64,000 nucleotides of DNA, from positions 186,001 to 250,000 of the forward strand of contig NZ_VIVK01000002.1 in assembly GCF_007828865.1 (NCBI RefSeq). Reading direction: 5' to 3'. A program made the translations under genes and the position numbers. Positions 38,136-45,875 of the stretch are shown here, in pieces. Within the stretch, counting starts at the first letter, position 1; the number at the start of each line of letters is the position of its first letter. The notes under the pieces were generated by a model. That model was not told the DNA's origin. It worked only from the letters and a program-made list of their open reading frames with translations, and made no database searches. The DNA comes from Kribbella amoyensis. Its GTDB lineage: Bacteria > Actinomycetota > Actinomycetes > Propionibacteriales > Kribbellaceae.

Positions 38136-38596
38136 TGCGGGCCCGGGTACTGGCCACCGTCGCGGTCGTCGCCCTCGGAGCCGGCCTGCTCGTCGCGCCG
38201 CCGGCCGCGCAGGCGGTCGAGGCCACCGGCACGATCACCGGTCTGGCCGGCAAGTGCGTGGATGTCGCCGCCGCCAACTCCGCGGACGGTACCGCGGTTC
38301 AGTTGTACGACTGCAACGGGTCGAACGCGCAGAACTGGACCCGGAGCTCGGACGGCACCGTCAAGGCGCTCGGCAAGTGCCTCGACGTCAGCGGGGGATC
38401 GGTCGCCAACGGCGCGAAGGTCCAGCTCTGGACCTGCAACGGATCGGCCGCACAACAATGGACGTACACGTCCGGCCGGGACCTGGTGAATCCACAGGCG
38501 GACAAGTGCCTCGATGTCACCGGCAACCGATCGACGAACGCGACGCCGCTGCAGCTGTGGTCCTGCACGGGTGCGGCGAACCAGAAGTGGACCGCG
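37767..38596 (+). repeat. Two adjacent direct copies of a ~366-bp CBM13 module (third copy inverted at 34694-35060)
   Basis: 37767-38132 ends the GH30 gene and 38231-38596 begins the GH18 gene; they agree closely along their whole length, including a shared stretch coding AKVQL and LDVTGN. A third copy is on the minus strand at 34694-35060 at the end of the GH16 gene. The layout suggests module copying within the locus and gives homology for recombination or inversion. Confidence 0.8.
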
Positions 38597-39514
38597 CCCG
38601 CCCTGCCCGGCAACCCGCCGCCGGCCGGTGCTGCGCCGATGGCGGCGGCGCCGTACCTGTACCAGGGCTGGGGTAGTCCGCCGAACCCGGCGACCGTGAT
38701 GAACGCGACCGGGGTCAAGTGGTTCACGATGGCGTTCATCCTGTCGAACGGGTACTGCAACCCGATGTGGGACGGCAGTCGGCCGCTCACCGGTGGCGTC
38801 GACCAGCAGGCGGTCAACGCGATCCGCGCGAACGGTGGGGACGTGGTGGTCTCGGTCGGCGGCTGGTCCGGCAACAAGCTCGGTGAGAACTGCAACAGCG
38901 CGGGCGAGCTGGCCGGGGCGTACCAGAAGGTGATCAACGCGCTGTCGCTGAAGGCGATCGACGTCGACATCGAGGCGAGCGAGTTCTCCAACCCGACCAC
39001 CCGGCAGCGGGTGATCGACGCGCTGAAGATCGTCGAGCAGAACAACCCGGGGATCGCGACCTACCTCACCTTCGGCACCAGCACGACCGGACCGGACGGT
39101 GACGGTCAGGACCTGATCCGGCGGGGCGCGGCCTCCGGGCTGAACCTGGACGGCTGGGTGATCATGCCGTTCAACTTCGGCGGCGGCACGACCAACATGG
39201 CGACGCTCACCCGGCAAGCGGCCGACGGACTGAAGAACCGGGTCCGGGACGCGTACGGGCTGTCCGACGACGCGGCGTACCGCAAGATCGGCATCTCCTC
39301 GATGAACGGCATCACCGATGTCGCCGGGGAGCGGGTGAACCTGGCCGACTTCGAGTCGATGCTGAGCTACGCGTCCCAGCATCACCTCGCCCGCTTCACC
39401 TTCTGGTCGGTCAACCGGGACCGGCCCTGCAACGCTGGCGGTGCGGACACGTGCAGTGGTGTCCCGCAACAGAACTGGGAGTTCACCAAGGTGATCGGTC
39501 GTTACCGCGGCTGA
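38135..39514 (+). CDS. Secreted GH18 chitinase-like enzyme with N-terminal CBM13 module
   Basis: 459 residues. Signal peptide (LATVAVVALGAGLLVAPPAAQA), CBM13 at about residues 32-155, a Pro-rich linker, then a GH18 TIM barrel (about 170-459). YLYQGWGSPPNPATVM and MAFILSNGYCNPMWDG open the barrel, VVVSVGGWSG is the SxGG strand, and KAIDVDIEASEF is the catalytic DxDxE strand with the acid Glu. GLNLDGWVIMPFNFGG and FTFWSVNRDRPC match bacterial chitinases of the small ChiC/GH18 type. It should cleave chitin or chito-oligomers. The start codon overlaps the GH30 stop, so beta-glucanase and chitinase are translated together, a fungal-wall-degrading pair. Confidence 0.9.
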   Translation: MRARVLATVAVVALGAGLLVAPPAAQAVEATGTITGLAGKCVDVAAANSADGTAVQLYDCNGSNAQNWTRSSDGTVKALGKCLDVSGGSVANGAKVQLWTCNGSAAQQWTYTSGRDLVNPQADKCLDVTGNRSTNATPLQLWSCTGAANQKWTAPALPGNPPPAGAAPMAAAPYLYQGWGSPPNPATVMNATGVKWFTMAFILSNGYCNPMWDGSRPLTGGVDQQAVNAIRANGGDVVVSVGGWSGNKLGENCNSAGELAGAYQKVINALSLKAIDVDIEASEFSNPTTRQRVIDALKIVEQNNPGIATYLTFGTSTTGPDGDGQDLIRRGAASGLNLDGWVIMPFNFGGGTTNMATLTRQAADGLKNRVRDAYGLSDDAAYRKIGISSMNGITDVAGERVNLADFESMLSYASQHHLARFTFWSVNRDRPCNAGGADTCSGVPQQNWEFTKVIGRYRG

Positions 39515-39616
39515 GCCCGGAGGTGGGAACGGCCGTCGCCTGGTTGGGGTGGCGGCCGTTCGCCGTTCCGGGGCGGTGTTGACCCTCCGGTTGCCGGAGG
39601 GTGCAGATTAGGGGTC

Positions 39617-40456
39617 ATGACGGCATCGGTGACCATCGGTGAGTTCGCGCGGCTCACTCATCTGAGCGTGAAGACGCTGCATCACTACCACGACATCGGC
39701 CTGCTCACTCCGGCCTCGATCGACGCGTCCACCGGGTACCGGCGGTACGGGACGGACCAGGTGGACGTGGCGCAGTTGATCCGGCGGCTGCGGAGTCTGC
39801 AGATGCCGCTCGCGCAGGTCCGGGCGGTCGTGGACGCGCCCGACCTGACCACGCGGGACCAGGAACTGCGGGCGCACCTCGACCAGATGGAGCAGGAGCT
39901 GGTCCGGACCCAGGACGTGGTCGCGTCGCTGCGGACCATGCTCACGCTGCCGACGTCGGCGCTCTCCGTGGAGTACCGCTTCATCCCCGCGTTCCGGGCG
40001 TACGGCGTCGCCGACCACGTCGCGCGGGACGACATCGGGCCGTGGTGCGGTGAGGTGTTCCCCCGGTTGGGTGCGGCCGCCGCCCGGGCCGGGATCACGG
40101 CGACGGCCGGCGCGACGTACAGCGACGAGTTCTTCGCCGACGAGGCGGGCGAGGTGGTCGCGTTCGTGCCCGTCGCACCCGACCAGGCGCCGGCCGACGG
40201 CGTGGAGCTGATCGACCTGCCCGCGGGCTTCTTCGCGATCACCGTGCACGGCGGGCCGTTCACCGACTTCGACCGCACCTACGGAGCCCTCGGGAGCCAC
40301 GTCGCCGAGCACTGCGAGGTGGCGCCCGGCCCGATCCGTGAGCTCTACCTGGTCGGACCCGGCGACGACGGTGCCGGGCCGGCCGACTACCGCACCGAGA
40401 TCTGCTGGCCGATCCGGCGCATCCCCTCGACGAACGTCTCCAGTACGAAAGGCTGA
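39617..40456 (+). CDS. MerR-family regulator with GyrI-like effector domain (BmrR type)
   Basis: 279 residues. The N-terminal MerR winged helix (VTIGEFARLTHLSVKTLHHY, then HDIGLLTPA and TGYRRY) is followed by the dimer helix (residues about 75-115) and a GyrI/SOUL-like small-molecule-binding domain with EYRFIPAFRAYGVADHVAR and ending in YRTEICWPIRRIP. Such regulators bind cationic or lipophilic compounds and twist the promoter to switch it on. It is 3 bases upstream of a VOC protein and likely co-transcribed with it. Confidence 0.9.
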   Translation: MTASVTIGEFARLTHLSVKTLHHYHDIGLLTPASIDASTGYRRYGTDQVDVAQLIRRLRSLQMPLAQVRAVVDAPDLTTRDQELRAHLDQMEQELVRTQDVVASLRTMLTLPTSALSVEYRFIPAFRAYGVADHVARDDIGPWCGEVFPRLGAAAARAGITATAGATYSDEFFADEAGEVVAFVPVAPDQAPADGVELIDLPAGFFAITVHGGPFTDFDRTYGALGSHVAEHCEVAPGPIRELYLVGPGDDGAGPADYRTEICWPIRRIPSTNVSSTKG

Positions 40457-40459
40457 ACC

Positions 40460-40834
40460 ATGTCTGCTGAATCCGCTGCCGGCTCGGGCATCTCGCTCGA
40501 GCACGTCACCTTCGACTGCGCCGACGCGGCCGGTCTGGCCGGCTTCTGGGCCCGGGTGATGGGCCGGGAAGTCGATGCCGGTGGCAACGAGTACTTCGCC
40601 ACCGTGAACAAGCACGGGGCCGGGACGGCGCTGATGTTCCTCCAGGTCCCGGAGCCGCGGACCGGGAAGAACCGGCTGCACCTGGACCTGGCCACGCGGA
40701 ACTGGTCCGACGAGGTGGACCGGCTGGTCGGACTCGGGGCCAAGCGGCTGGACGAGTACGACGAGTACGGCGCGCACTGGATCACCCTGGCCGATCCCGA
40801 GGGCAACCTGTTCGACCTGGCGGAGATTCGCTGA
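40460..40834 (+). CDS. VOC (glyoxalase/bleomycin-resistance) family protein
   Basis: 124 residues, one VOC module pair: ISLEHVTFDCADAAGLAGFW at the start, MFLQVPEPRTGKNRLHLDL in the middle and HWITLADPEGNLFDLAEI at the end. Putative metal ligands are His (LEHV), His (RLHLDL) and Glu (FDLAE). Members bind or modify small toxic molecules. The gene directly follows the MerR regulator, which fits an inducible resistance or detoxification pair; ligand unknown. Confidence 0.87.
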   Translation: MSAESAAGSGISLEHVTFDCADAAGLAGFWARVMGREVDAGGNEYFATVNKHGAGTALMFLQVPEPRTGKNRLHLDLATRNWSDEVDRLVGLGAKRLDEYDEYGAHWITLADPEGNLFDLAEIR

Positions 40835-40858
40835 CGCGTCTCCGGGCTCGGCGGGTGC

Positions 40859-41164
40859 TCAGTCCATTCGGTCGAGGTGGGCCTCGAGCGCGTCGAGGCG
40901 GTCCCGCCACAGGTCCCGGTACGGCGCCAGCCAGGCGTCGATCTCGGCCAGTGGCGCGGGCCGCAGCCGGTACCAGCGGCGCTGGGCGTCCTGCCGGACC
41001 TCGACCAGGCCGGCGTCGCGGAGGACCTTGAGGTGCTTCGACACCGCCGGCTGGCTGAGGTCGAGCTGCTCGACGAGCTCGCCGACCGGGCGCTCGCCGG
41101 CCCGGAGCAGGTCCAGGATCTCCCGCCGCCGCGGTTCCGCGAGCACCTCGAACGTAGTTGCCAT
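40859..41164 (-). CDS. ArsR-family winged-helix regulator (SdpR-like)
   Basis: 101 residues. MATTFEVLAEPRRREILDLL starts the first helix and LDLSQPAVSKHLKVLRDAGL is the recognition helix, followed by a wing (VRQDAQRRWYRLRP). The C-terminal WLAPYRDLWRDRLDALEAHL tail is typical of the SdpR/activator-SRPBCC-linked subgroup. No Cys pair for metal sensing. No ribosome site precedes ATG 41164, but TATATT lies 6 bases upstream on the coding strand, so the message may be leaderless. No partner SRPBCC gene is adjacent here. Confidence 0.88.
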   Translation of the reverse strand: MATTFEVLAEPRRREILDLLRAGERPVGELVEQLDLSQPAVSKHLKVLRDAGLVEVRQDAQRRWYRLRPAPLAEIDAWLAPYRDLWRDRLDALEAHLDRMD

Positions 41165-41175
41165 ATGAGGAATAT
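41163..41175 (-). promoter_or_regulatory. Promoter/operator at the ArsR start, leaderless type
   Basis: ATAT-GAGGA-ATAT is an inverted repeat overlapping the start codon, and a TATATT -10-like box (41171-41176) ends 6 bases before the ATG. It is consistent with a leaderless, self-repressed promoter. The gap 41177-41300 shows nothing else. Confidence 0.45.
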
Positions 41176-41300
41176 AACCCCGCCGGCCGTCCGGTCGCGC
41201 GGCATCTCAATCCGCAGTCGGGCTGATTCCGTACCGCAGCTGGCCGCGCCGATCTCTCCTGGCAGCCGGGCTCGTTCTTCCTACGGGCCCAGCTGGAGCG

Positions 41301-41735
41301 TTATGCCCAGGGGTCGGTGATCTCGCGAAGGCTGGTGAGGGCTTCGCGCAGTTGCTTGGCCCGGGCGGGACCGAGGTGGGCGGTCCACTCGGCTTCGACC
41401 TCGGCGACGACGGTGTTGGCGACCGGGACGGCCTGGTGGCCGCGGGCAGCGATCTTGACCAGGCGGGCGCGGGCGTCGGTGGGGTCCGGGACGCGTTCGA
41501 CGTAGCCGGAGCGCTCGAGCTGGTCGACCAGGAAGCCGGCCGTCTGCTTGGTGACCTGGGCCTGCTCGGCGAGCTCGGTCAGCCGGGTGCCGTCCGGCCC
41601 GATCCGCTGGAAGATCCGGCCCTGCGCGGGGGTGAGGTCGTCGAACCCGGCCGCCGCGAGCGCCTCGAACACCCGGTTCTCCAGCGCGCGGTACGGGATG
41701 AACAGCAACAGCCCGAGGTTCAGTGGGTCCGGCAC
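41301..41735 (-). CDS. MarR-family regulator
   Basis: 144 residues from GTG 41735. The MarR winged helix is clear: LTPAQGRIFQRIGPDGTRLT, then LAEQAQVTKQTAGFLVDQLE as recognition region, and a DPTDARARLVKIAARG wing. It lacks a conserved sensing Cys. It is divergent from the mycothiol-type gene at 41805, with a palindrome in the 69-base gap, so it most likely represses itself and that gene. Confidence 0.88.
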   Translation of the reverse strand: MPDPLNLGLLLFIPYRALENRVFEALAAAGFDDLTPAQGRIFQRIGPDGTRLTELAEQAQVTKQTAGFLVDQLERSGYVERVPDPTDARARLVKIAARGHQAVPVANTVVAEVEAEWTAHLGPARAKQLREALTSLREITDPWA

Positions 41736-41745
41736 CCCGCCATCT

Positions 41746-41788
41746 TGACCGATGGTCAGAGAAGCTGTCTAATTTGGTCAGAGAGGCT
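41746..41788. promoter_or_regulatory. MarR operator and promoter in the divergent gap
   Basis: TGACC-GAT-GGTCA (41746-41758) is a perfect palindrome overlapping a TTGACC -35 box (41745-41750); TAATTT at 41770 is a plausible -10 with 19-base spacing for the plus-strand gene. GGTCAGAGAAGCT (41754) and GGTCAGAGAGGCT (41776) repeat exactly 22 bases apart, two helical turns, suggesting paired binding. Confidence 0.6.
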
Positions 41789-41804
41789 TACCACTGGGGG
41801 AGCG

Positions 41805-42428
41805 GTGGACACGGAGACGATCTGGCACCACATCGACGCCGAACGAGCGAGCCTGGCCGACCTGCTGTCCGGCCTGACGATCGAGCAGTGGGACACGCCG
41901 TCGGTCTGCCCGGGCTGGCGAGTCCGCGACGTCGCCGCCCACGTCATCTCCTCCCCACAAGCACGCGTCTGGCCGGTTGTGCGAGGACTGGCTCGGGCGC
42001 GCGGTGACTTCAACCGAATGGTGTACGAGGAGGCGCGGCGCGCGGGTTCCCAGTACGCGCCGGCCGAGATCGTCGCCCAGTACCGCGAGTACGCCGGGTC
42101 GCGGCGTCATCCGCCGGGGACGACGACCGCCGATCCGTTACTGGACGTGCTGATTCACACGCAGGACATCGCGCGCCCGTTGGGGATTCGGCGAGACGTG
42201 CCCGTGAATGCGGCGATGGTCGCGGCAGAGCGGATCTGGACGAAGGCGTTCCCGTTCAAAGCGCGGAAGCGGCTGGCCGGGGTACGGCTGGTCGCGACCG
42301 ACTGCGCGTGGAGCGTGGGCGAGGGCGCCGAGGTCCGCGGGGTGATGGGCGACCTGCTGTTGGTGTTGAGCGGGCGCACCGTGTCGGTGCCGGAGCTGAC
42401 CGGTCGGGGCGTGGACCGGCTCAGCTGA
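41805..42428 (+). CDS. Maleylpyruvate isomerase-family (DinB-like, mycothiol-dependent) protein
   Basis: 207 residues from GTG 41805. The N-terminal DinB-like four-helix bundle begins WHHIDAERASLADLLSGLTI and has the hallmark PSVCPGWRVRDVAAHV, whose His with later His residues (DVLIHTQDIARPLG) forms a metal site. This family includes mycothiol-dependent isomerases and transferases found almost only in actinobacteria. The C-terminal part (ATDCAWSVGEGAEVRGVMGD) is the sterol-carrier-like domain. It is controlled by the divergent MarR gene and could detoxify an electrophile. It overlaps the convergent TetR gene by 8 bases. Confidence 0.84.
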   Translation: MDTETIWHHIDAERASLADLLSGLTIEQWDTPSVCPGWRVRDVAAHVISSPQARVWPVVRGLARARGDFNRMVYEEARRAGSQYAPAEIVAQYREYAGSRRHPPGTTTADPLLDVLIHTQDIARPLGIRRDVPVNAAMVAAERIWTKAFPFKARKRLAGVRLVATDCAWSVGEGAEVRGVMGDLLLVLSGRTVSVPELTGRGVDRLS

Positions 42429-43011
42429 ATTCCGCCGGGAACGTGGCGGCGAGCGCTTCGCGAAGCAACGCGGCGAGGTCGGGCTTGCCGTCTTCCTTGG
42501 CCCAGCGAACCAGGGCGATGTGGGTCACGCCGAGGCAGGCTCCCGAGATCGCGCGGGTGTGGAACTCCTGGTCCGGATCCGGCTCCTCGCCGCAGACTGC
42601 GCGGACGATCGCGTCCTGGGCGGCGTACTGGTTGTCGAGGTGGCGGGCGCGGAGCGCGGGGACCGAGATCATCAACCGGAGTTGGGTGAGCAGGAGCTGC
42701 CGCCGACTCGGCGACGCGCCGATCGCCGTCGTCGCGGTCTGGATCAGGGCGTGGCCGATCCGTCGGGCCAGGTGTTCCTCGGGTGGAAGCTCGGCGAGAA
42801 CCGTGGCGGTGAGGGAGCTGTACTCGTCCCAGAGCACGAGGTCTTCCTTGGTCGGGAAGTGCCGGTAGACCGTCATTGCGGAGACGCCGGCCGCCTGCGC
42901 GACGTCGTTCACGGTGGTCTCGTCGTAGCCACGGTCCTCGAACAAACGCAGGGCGTGCCGTTGCACCGTCTGCCGGGTCTCGGTCTTCCGGCGTTCCCGC
43001 AAGCTCGTCAT
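42421..43011 (-). CDS. TetR-family regulator
   Basis: 196 residues from ATG 43011. The HTH is canonical (RHALRLFEDRGYDETTVNDV, AQAAGVSAMTVYRHFPTKED). The helical C-terminal ligand domain is unremarkable in size. A second in-frame ATG at 43023 lies inside the palindrome at 43013 and has no ribosome site; a TATGTT -10-like box ends 7 bases before ATG 43011, so a leaderless start there is preferred. It is divergent from the SDR gene at 43067 and likely represses it. Confidence 0.88.
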   Translation of the reverse strand: MTSLRERRKTETRQTVQRHALRLFEDRGYDETTVNDVAQAAGVSAMTVYRHFPTKEDLVLWDEYSSLTATVLAELPPEEHLARRIGHALIQTATTAIGASPSRRQLLLTQLRLMISVPALRARHLDNQYAAQDAIVRAVCGEEPDPDQEFHTRAISGACLGVTHIALVRWAKEDGKPDLAALLREALAATFPAEFS

Positions 43012-43012
43012 G

Positions 43013-43027
43013 TGGTAGAACATACCA
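43013..43027. promoter_or_regulatory. TetR operator between divergent TetR and SDR genes
   Basis: TGGTA-GAACA-TACCA is a perfect 5-base inverted repeat covering the TetR -10 region, with a further ACTGGTAGTG half-site at 43029. It fits an autorepressor that also controls the SDR gene. Confidence 0.6.
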
Positions 43028-43066
43028 AACTGGTAGTGACTAACACATATGAGGGAGTTGGGGACG

Positions 43067-43828
43067 ATGCTGCGACTGGATGGGCGGACCGGCTTGGTGA
43101 CCGGGGCGTCGCGGGGGATCGGCCGGGCGATCGCCGAGCGGCTGGCCGCGGACGGGGCGTTCGTGGCCGTGCACTACGGGGGAAGCGCGGACGGTGCTCG
43201 GGAGACGGTGGCCCGGATCGAGGCCGCGGGTGGGGCCGCGGTCGCGATCCAGGCGGACCTCGGGGTGAACGGTGAGGTGGATCGGTTGTTCGCCGAGTTG
43301 GAGGCGGGGCTCGGTGGGCGGGCGCTCGACATCGTGGTGAACAACGCGGCCGCCGCACCGGCCGGACCGATCACGGGGGATACGCCGGAGCAGTTCGACC
43401 GGTTGTTCGCGGTGAACGTCCGGGCGCCGTACTTCGTGATCCAGCGGGCGTTGCCGTTGTTGTCGGACCACGGCCGGATCATCACGCTGTCCACGGTCGC
43501 GACCCGGATCGCGAACCCGGCGCAGACGTCGTTCGCGATGACGAAGGGCGCGGTCGAGGTGATGAGCCGCACCCTCGCCCACGAACTCGGTCCGCGCGGT
43601 ATCACCGTCAACGTGGTGTCGCCCGGCGCGACGAAGACGGCCGACAACGCCGAGGTGTTCACCGGGATCGAGGACTACCTGGCCGGCTTCACCGCACTCG
43701 GCCGGCTCGGGTCCGCCGCCGACGTCGCCGATGCGGTCGCGTTCCTGGCGTCCGACGACGCCCGCTGGATCACGGCCCAGACCCTCGAAGCCAGCGGCGG
43801 CGTTCTGCTCGGGGCTCCTCTCGGATAG
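43067..43828 (+). CDS. SDR-family protein with the catalytic Tyr replaced by Phe
   Basis: 253 residues from ATG 43067 behind GTTGGGGA (ATG 43049 is an upstream alternative). NAD(P)-binding motif VTGASRGIGRAIA, NNAAAAP, active-site Ser in IITLSTVATRI, and a C-terminal SGGVLLG. The usual YxxxK reads FAMTK: codon TTC gives Phe where the proton-donating Tyr is expected, while Ser and Lys are kept. It may be a catalytically weak or non-oxidoreductase SDR, a binding protein, or use another donor. TetR-controlled single gene. Confidence 0.82.
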   Translation: MLRLDGRTGLVTGASRGIGRAIAERLAADGAFVAVHYGGSADGARETVARIEAAGGAAVAIQADLGVNGEVDRLFAELEAGLGGRALDIVVNNAAAAPAGPITGDTPEQFDRLFAVNVRAPYFVIQRALPLLSDHGRIITLSTVATRIANPAQTSFAMTKGAVEVMSRTLAHELGPRGITVNVVSPGATKTADNAEVFTGIEDYLAGFTALGRLGSAADVADAVAFLASDDARWITAQTLEASGGVLLGAPLG

Positions 43829-43905
43829 GTGTTGCGTCAGTTGGTGCGGGCGCGGCCGTTCAGGTGGTCGAGGCGGTTTCAGTTGGTCAGTTGGTGCGGG
43901 CGGTG

Positions 43906-44565
43906 TCAGTTGGTGAGGTAAGTGGCGATGGCGAGGCTGCGGCGGCTGTAACCCGGCTCGGGGGCGATGCCGAGTTTGTCGAGCAGGGCGTTGACGTTCT
44001 TCTCGACGGCGCTCTGGGAGATGAAGAGTTTGCCGGCGATGCCCTGGTTGGTGTGGCCCTCCGCCATCAGGGCGAGGACCTCGCGCTCGCGGGGAGTGAG
44101 CTTGCTGAGCGGATCGGTGTGGGTGGTGCGGGCGAGGAGCTGGCGGACCACATCGGGGTCGAACGCGACACCACCGGCCCCGATCCGGTCGAGTGCCTCC
44201 ACGAACTCCTCGACGCGCATCACCCGGTCCTTGAGCAGGTAGCCGAAGCCCTCCTGGCCGGAGGTGATCAGCTCGGTCGCGTAAGCCTTCTCGACGTACT
44301 GCGAGAGAACGAGGACGCCGATGTCGGGCCAGCGCTCGCGGATCGTCAACGCGGCGCGGAGCCCCTCGTCGGTATGGGTCGGCGGCATCCGGACGTCGAC
44401 GACCACCACGTCGGGTGGCTCACCGGCGTCGGCGAACCTGGTGACCGCGGCGATCAGGGTCTGGCCGTCACCGACGGATGCGATCACCTCGTGGCCCTCC
44501 TCCTCCATCAGGCGGACCATGCCCTCGCGGAGCAGGACGGTGTCATCGGCCAGGATCAGACGCAC
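43906..44565 (-). CDS. NarL/FixJ-type response regulator
   Basis: 219 residues. Receiver with D7-D8 acid pair, phospho-acceptor D57 (VVVVDVRMPP), and Lys in YLLKDRVM. C-terminal LuxR HTH (KLTPREREVLALMAEGHTNQ, then KLFISQSAVEKNVNALLDKL). The GTG at 44565 follows GTGGAG and overlaps the kinase stop by 10 bases, so the pair is translated together. It should bind DNA once phosphorylated by the partner kinase. Target genes are not evident. Confidence 0.92.
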   Translation of the reverse strand: MRLILADDTVLLREGMVRLMEEEGHEVIASVGDGQTLIAAVTRFADAGEPPDVVVVDVRMPPTHTDEGLRAALTIRERWPDIGVLVLSQYVEKAYATELITSGQEGFGYLLKDRVMRVEEFVEALDRIGAGGVAFDPDVVRQLLARTTHTDPLSKLTPREREVLALMAEGHTNQGIAGKLFISQSAVEKNVNALLDKLGIAPEPGYSRRSLAIATYLTN

Positions 44566-45743
44566 GGCAACTCCACTCGGACAACGGTGGGCCCACCGGG
44601 TGGGCTCTGGACCTGGAAGGTTCCGTCGACGGCCGCGACCCGACCGGCCAGTCCGCCGAGCCCGCGCCCGCCCGGATCGGCGCCGCCGCGGCCGTCGTCG
44701 GTCACCACGACCAGGATGCGGTCGCCGTCGGGGGAGGAGCGGCCGACCTCGATCTCGATCGTGTGGGCGCCGGAGTGTTTCGCGGCGTTCGTCACCGCCT
44801 CGGCGATGACGAAGTACGCGACGGTCTCGACCGAAGTCGGTGGGCGCTCGGTCAGGTCGTACCGCAGGTTGACCGGGATGCTCGAGCGCTCGGCCACGTC
44901 GGCGATCACGTCGCGCAGGCCGAGGTGGTCGAGCACGGTCGGATACACCCGCCAGGCGACGTCGCGCAGATCGGCGACGGCCCGCTCGGACGCCTCGTGC
45001 GCCTGGCGGACCAGGTCGGCGGCGAGGACCGGATCCTTCGCCCGCCGGGCCCGGCTGAGCAGCAGGCCGAGCGCGACCAGGCGTTGCTGGACACCGTCGT
45101 GCAGGTCGCGCTCGATCCGGCGGCGCTCGTCGTTGACCACCTGCACGACCTCGGCCCGGCTGAGGGTGAGCTCGGAGACGCGGCGCGCGAGCACGTCCTC
45201 GGCGGACGGCGCAAGGTACCGCCGGGCGATGGCCGCGTCGAGATCGGCGACGCCGACGATGCCCATCACGTTCAGATACAGCAGGAGCAGGCCTGGGAGC
45301 GCGATCACCACCACCGTCGCGGTCGTCACCTGCCCGCCGTCCTCCTCGATGAGGCTCCAGGTGCCGCCGGCGATCCAGGCGCTGATCATCGAGGCGGCGA
45401 CCAGCAGCCCGAATGTCAGCACCAGCAGCACCAGCCCGCCGAGCGCGCCGATCGGCCAGCGGCGGGACACGTACTGGAACGCCTGGCGGTCCGAGTACGG
45501 CCCGAGGTCGTCGACGCGGTGGAACCGGTGGAGCCGGCGCTGCTCCAGGACGGCGAGTTGCCGTGCGCAACGGTGCGCGAACCGGACGACGCGTTCGCGC
45601 GACCGCGGGGCGGCCACGATCGGGATCAGCCCGAGGCTGCCGACGAGCAGGAAGGCGAACTCCAGCCAGGCCAGCAGCGAGCCCAGCAGGACGCCCGTCA
45701 GGGTCGTCGCGCTGCGCCGGAGCAGGCCGTCGTGGTTCCGCAT
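44556..45743 (-). CDS. Membrane sensor histidine kinase, HisKA_3 type
   Basis: 395 residues. Four hydrophobic segments in the first 180 residues (LTGVLLGSLLAWLEFAFLLV, PIGALGGLVLLVLTFGLLVA, and VTTATVVVIALPGLLLLYLN among them) form a membrane sensor with little outside loop, like the intramembrane LiaS/DesK type. Phospho-acceptor box is ERRRIERDLHDGVQQRLVAL. HATPase: VIAEAVTNAAKHS and TDDGRGGADPGGRGLGGLAGR. Such kinases often sense membrane or envelope stress. Start ATG 45743. The inverted repeat at 45778 lies 35 bases upstream. Confidence 0.9.
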   Translation of the reverse strand: MRNHDGLLRRSATTLTGVLLGSLLAWLEFAFLLVGSLGLIPIVAAPRSRERVVRFAHRCARQLAVLEQRRLHRFHRVDDLGPYSDRQAFQYVSRRWPIGALGGLVLLVLTFGLLVAASMISAWIAGGTWSLIEEDGGQVTTATVVVIALPGLLLLYLNVMGIVGVADLDAAIARRYLAPSAEDVLARRVSELTLSRAEVVQVVNDERRRIERDLHDGVQQRLVALGLLLSRARRAKDPVLAADLVRQAHEASERAVADLRDVAWRVYPTVLDHLGLRDVIADVAERSSIPVNLRYDLTERPPTSVETVAYFVIAEAVTNAAKHSGAHTIEIEVGRSSPDGDRILVVVTDDGRGGADPGGRGLGGLAGRVAAVDGTFQVQSPPGGPTVVRVELPCV

Positions 45744-45777
45744 GGAGGCCAGGTTAGTGGGGTCCGGATCGCTACGG

Positions 45778-45795
45778 ACTGAGGTTTTCCTCAGT
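45778..45795. promoter_or_regulatory. Inverted repeat upstream of the kinase operon
   Basis: ACTGAGG-TTTT-CCTCAGT, perfect 7-base arms, lies in the 132-base gap between the kinase and the divergent DedA gene. Candidate binding site for the NarL-type regulator itself; inference from position. Confidence 0.4.
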
Positions 45796-45875
45796 TCTGT
45801 AGTGTGGAAAGACCCAGCGAAATCGACGGTCGACCACAGGGTGCGGAGGTGGTGCGCGAACCTAGCGTCGACGTC

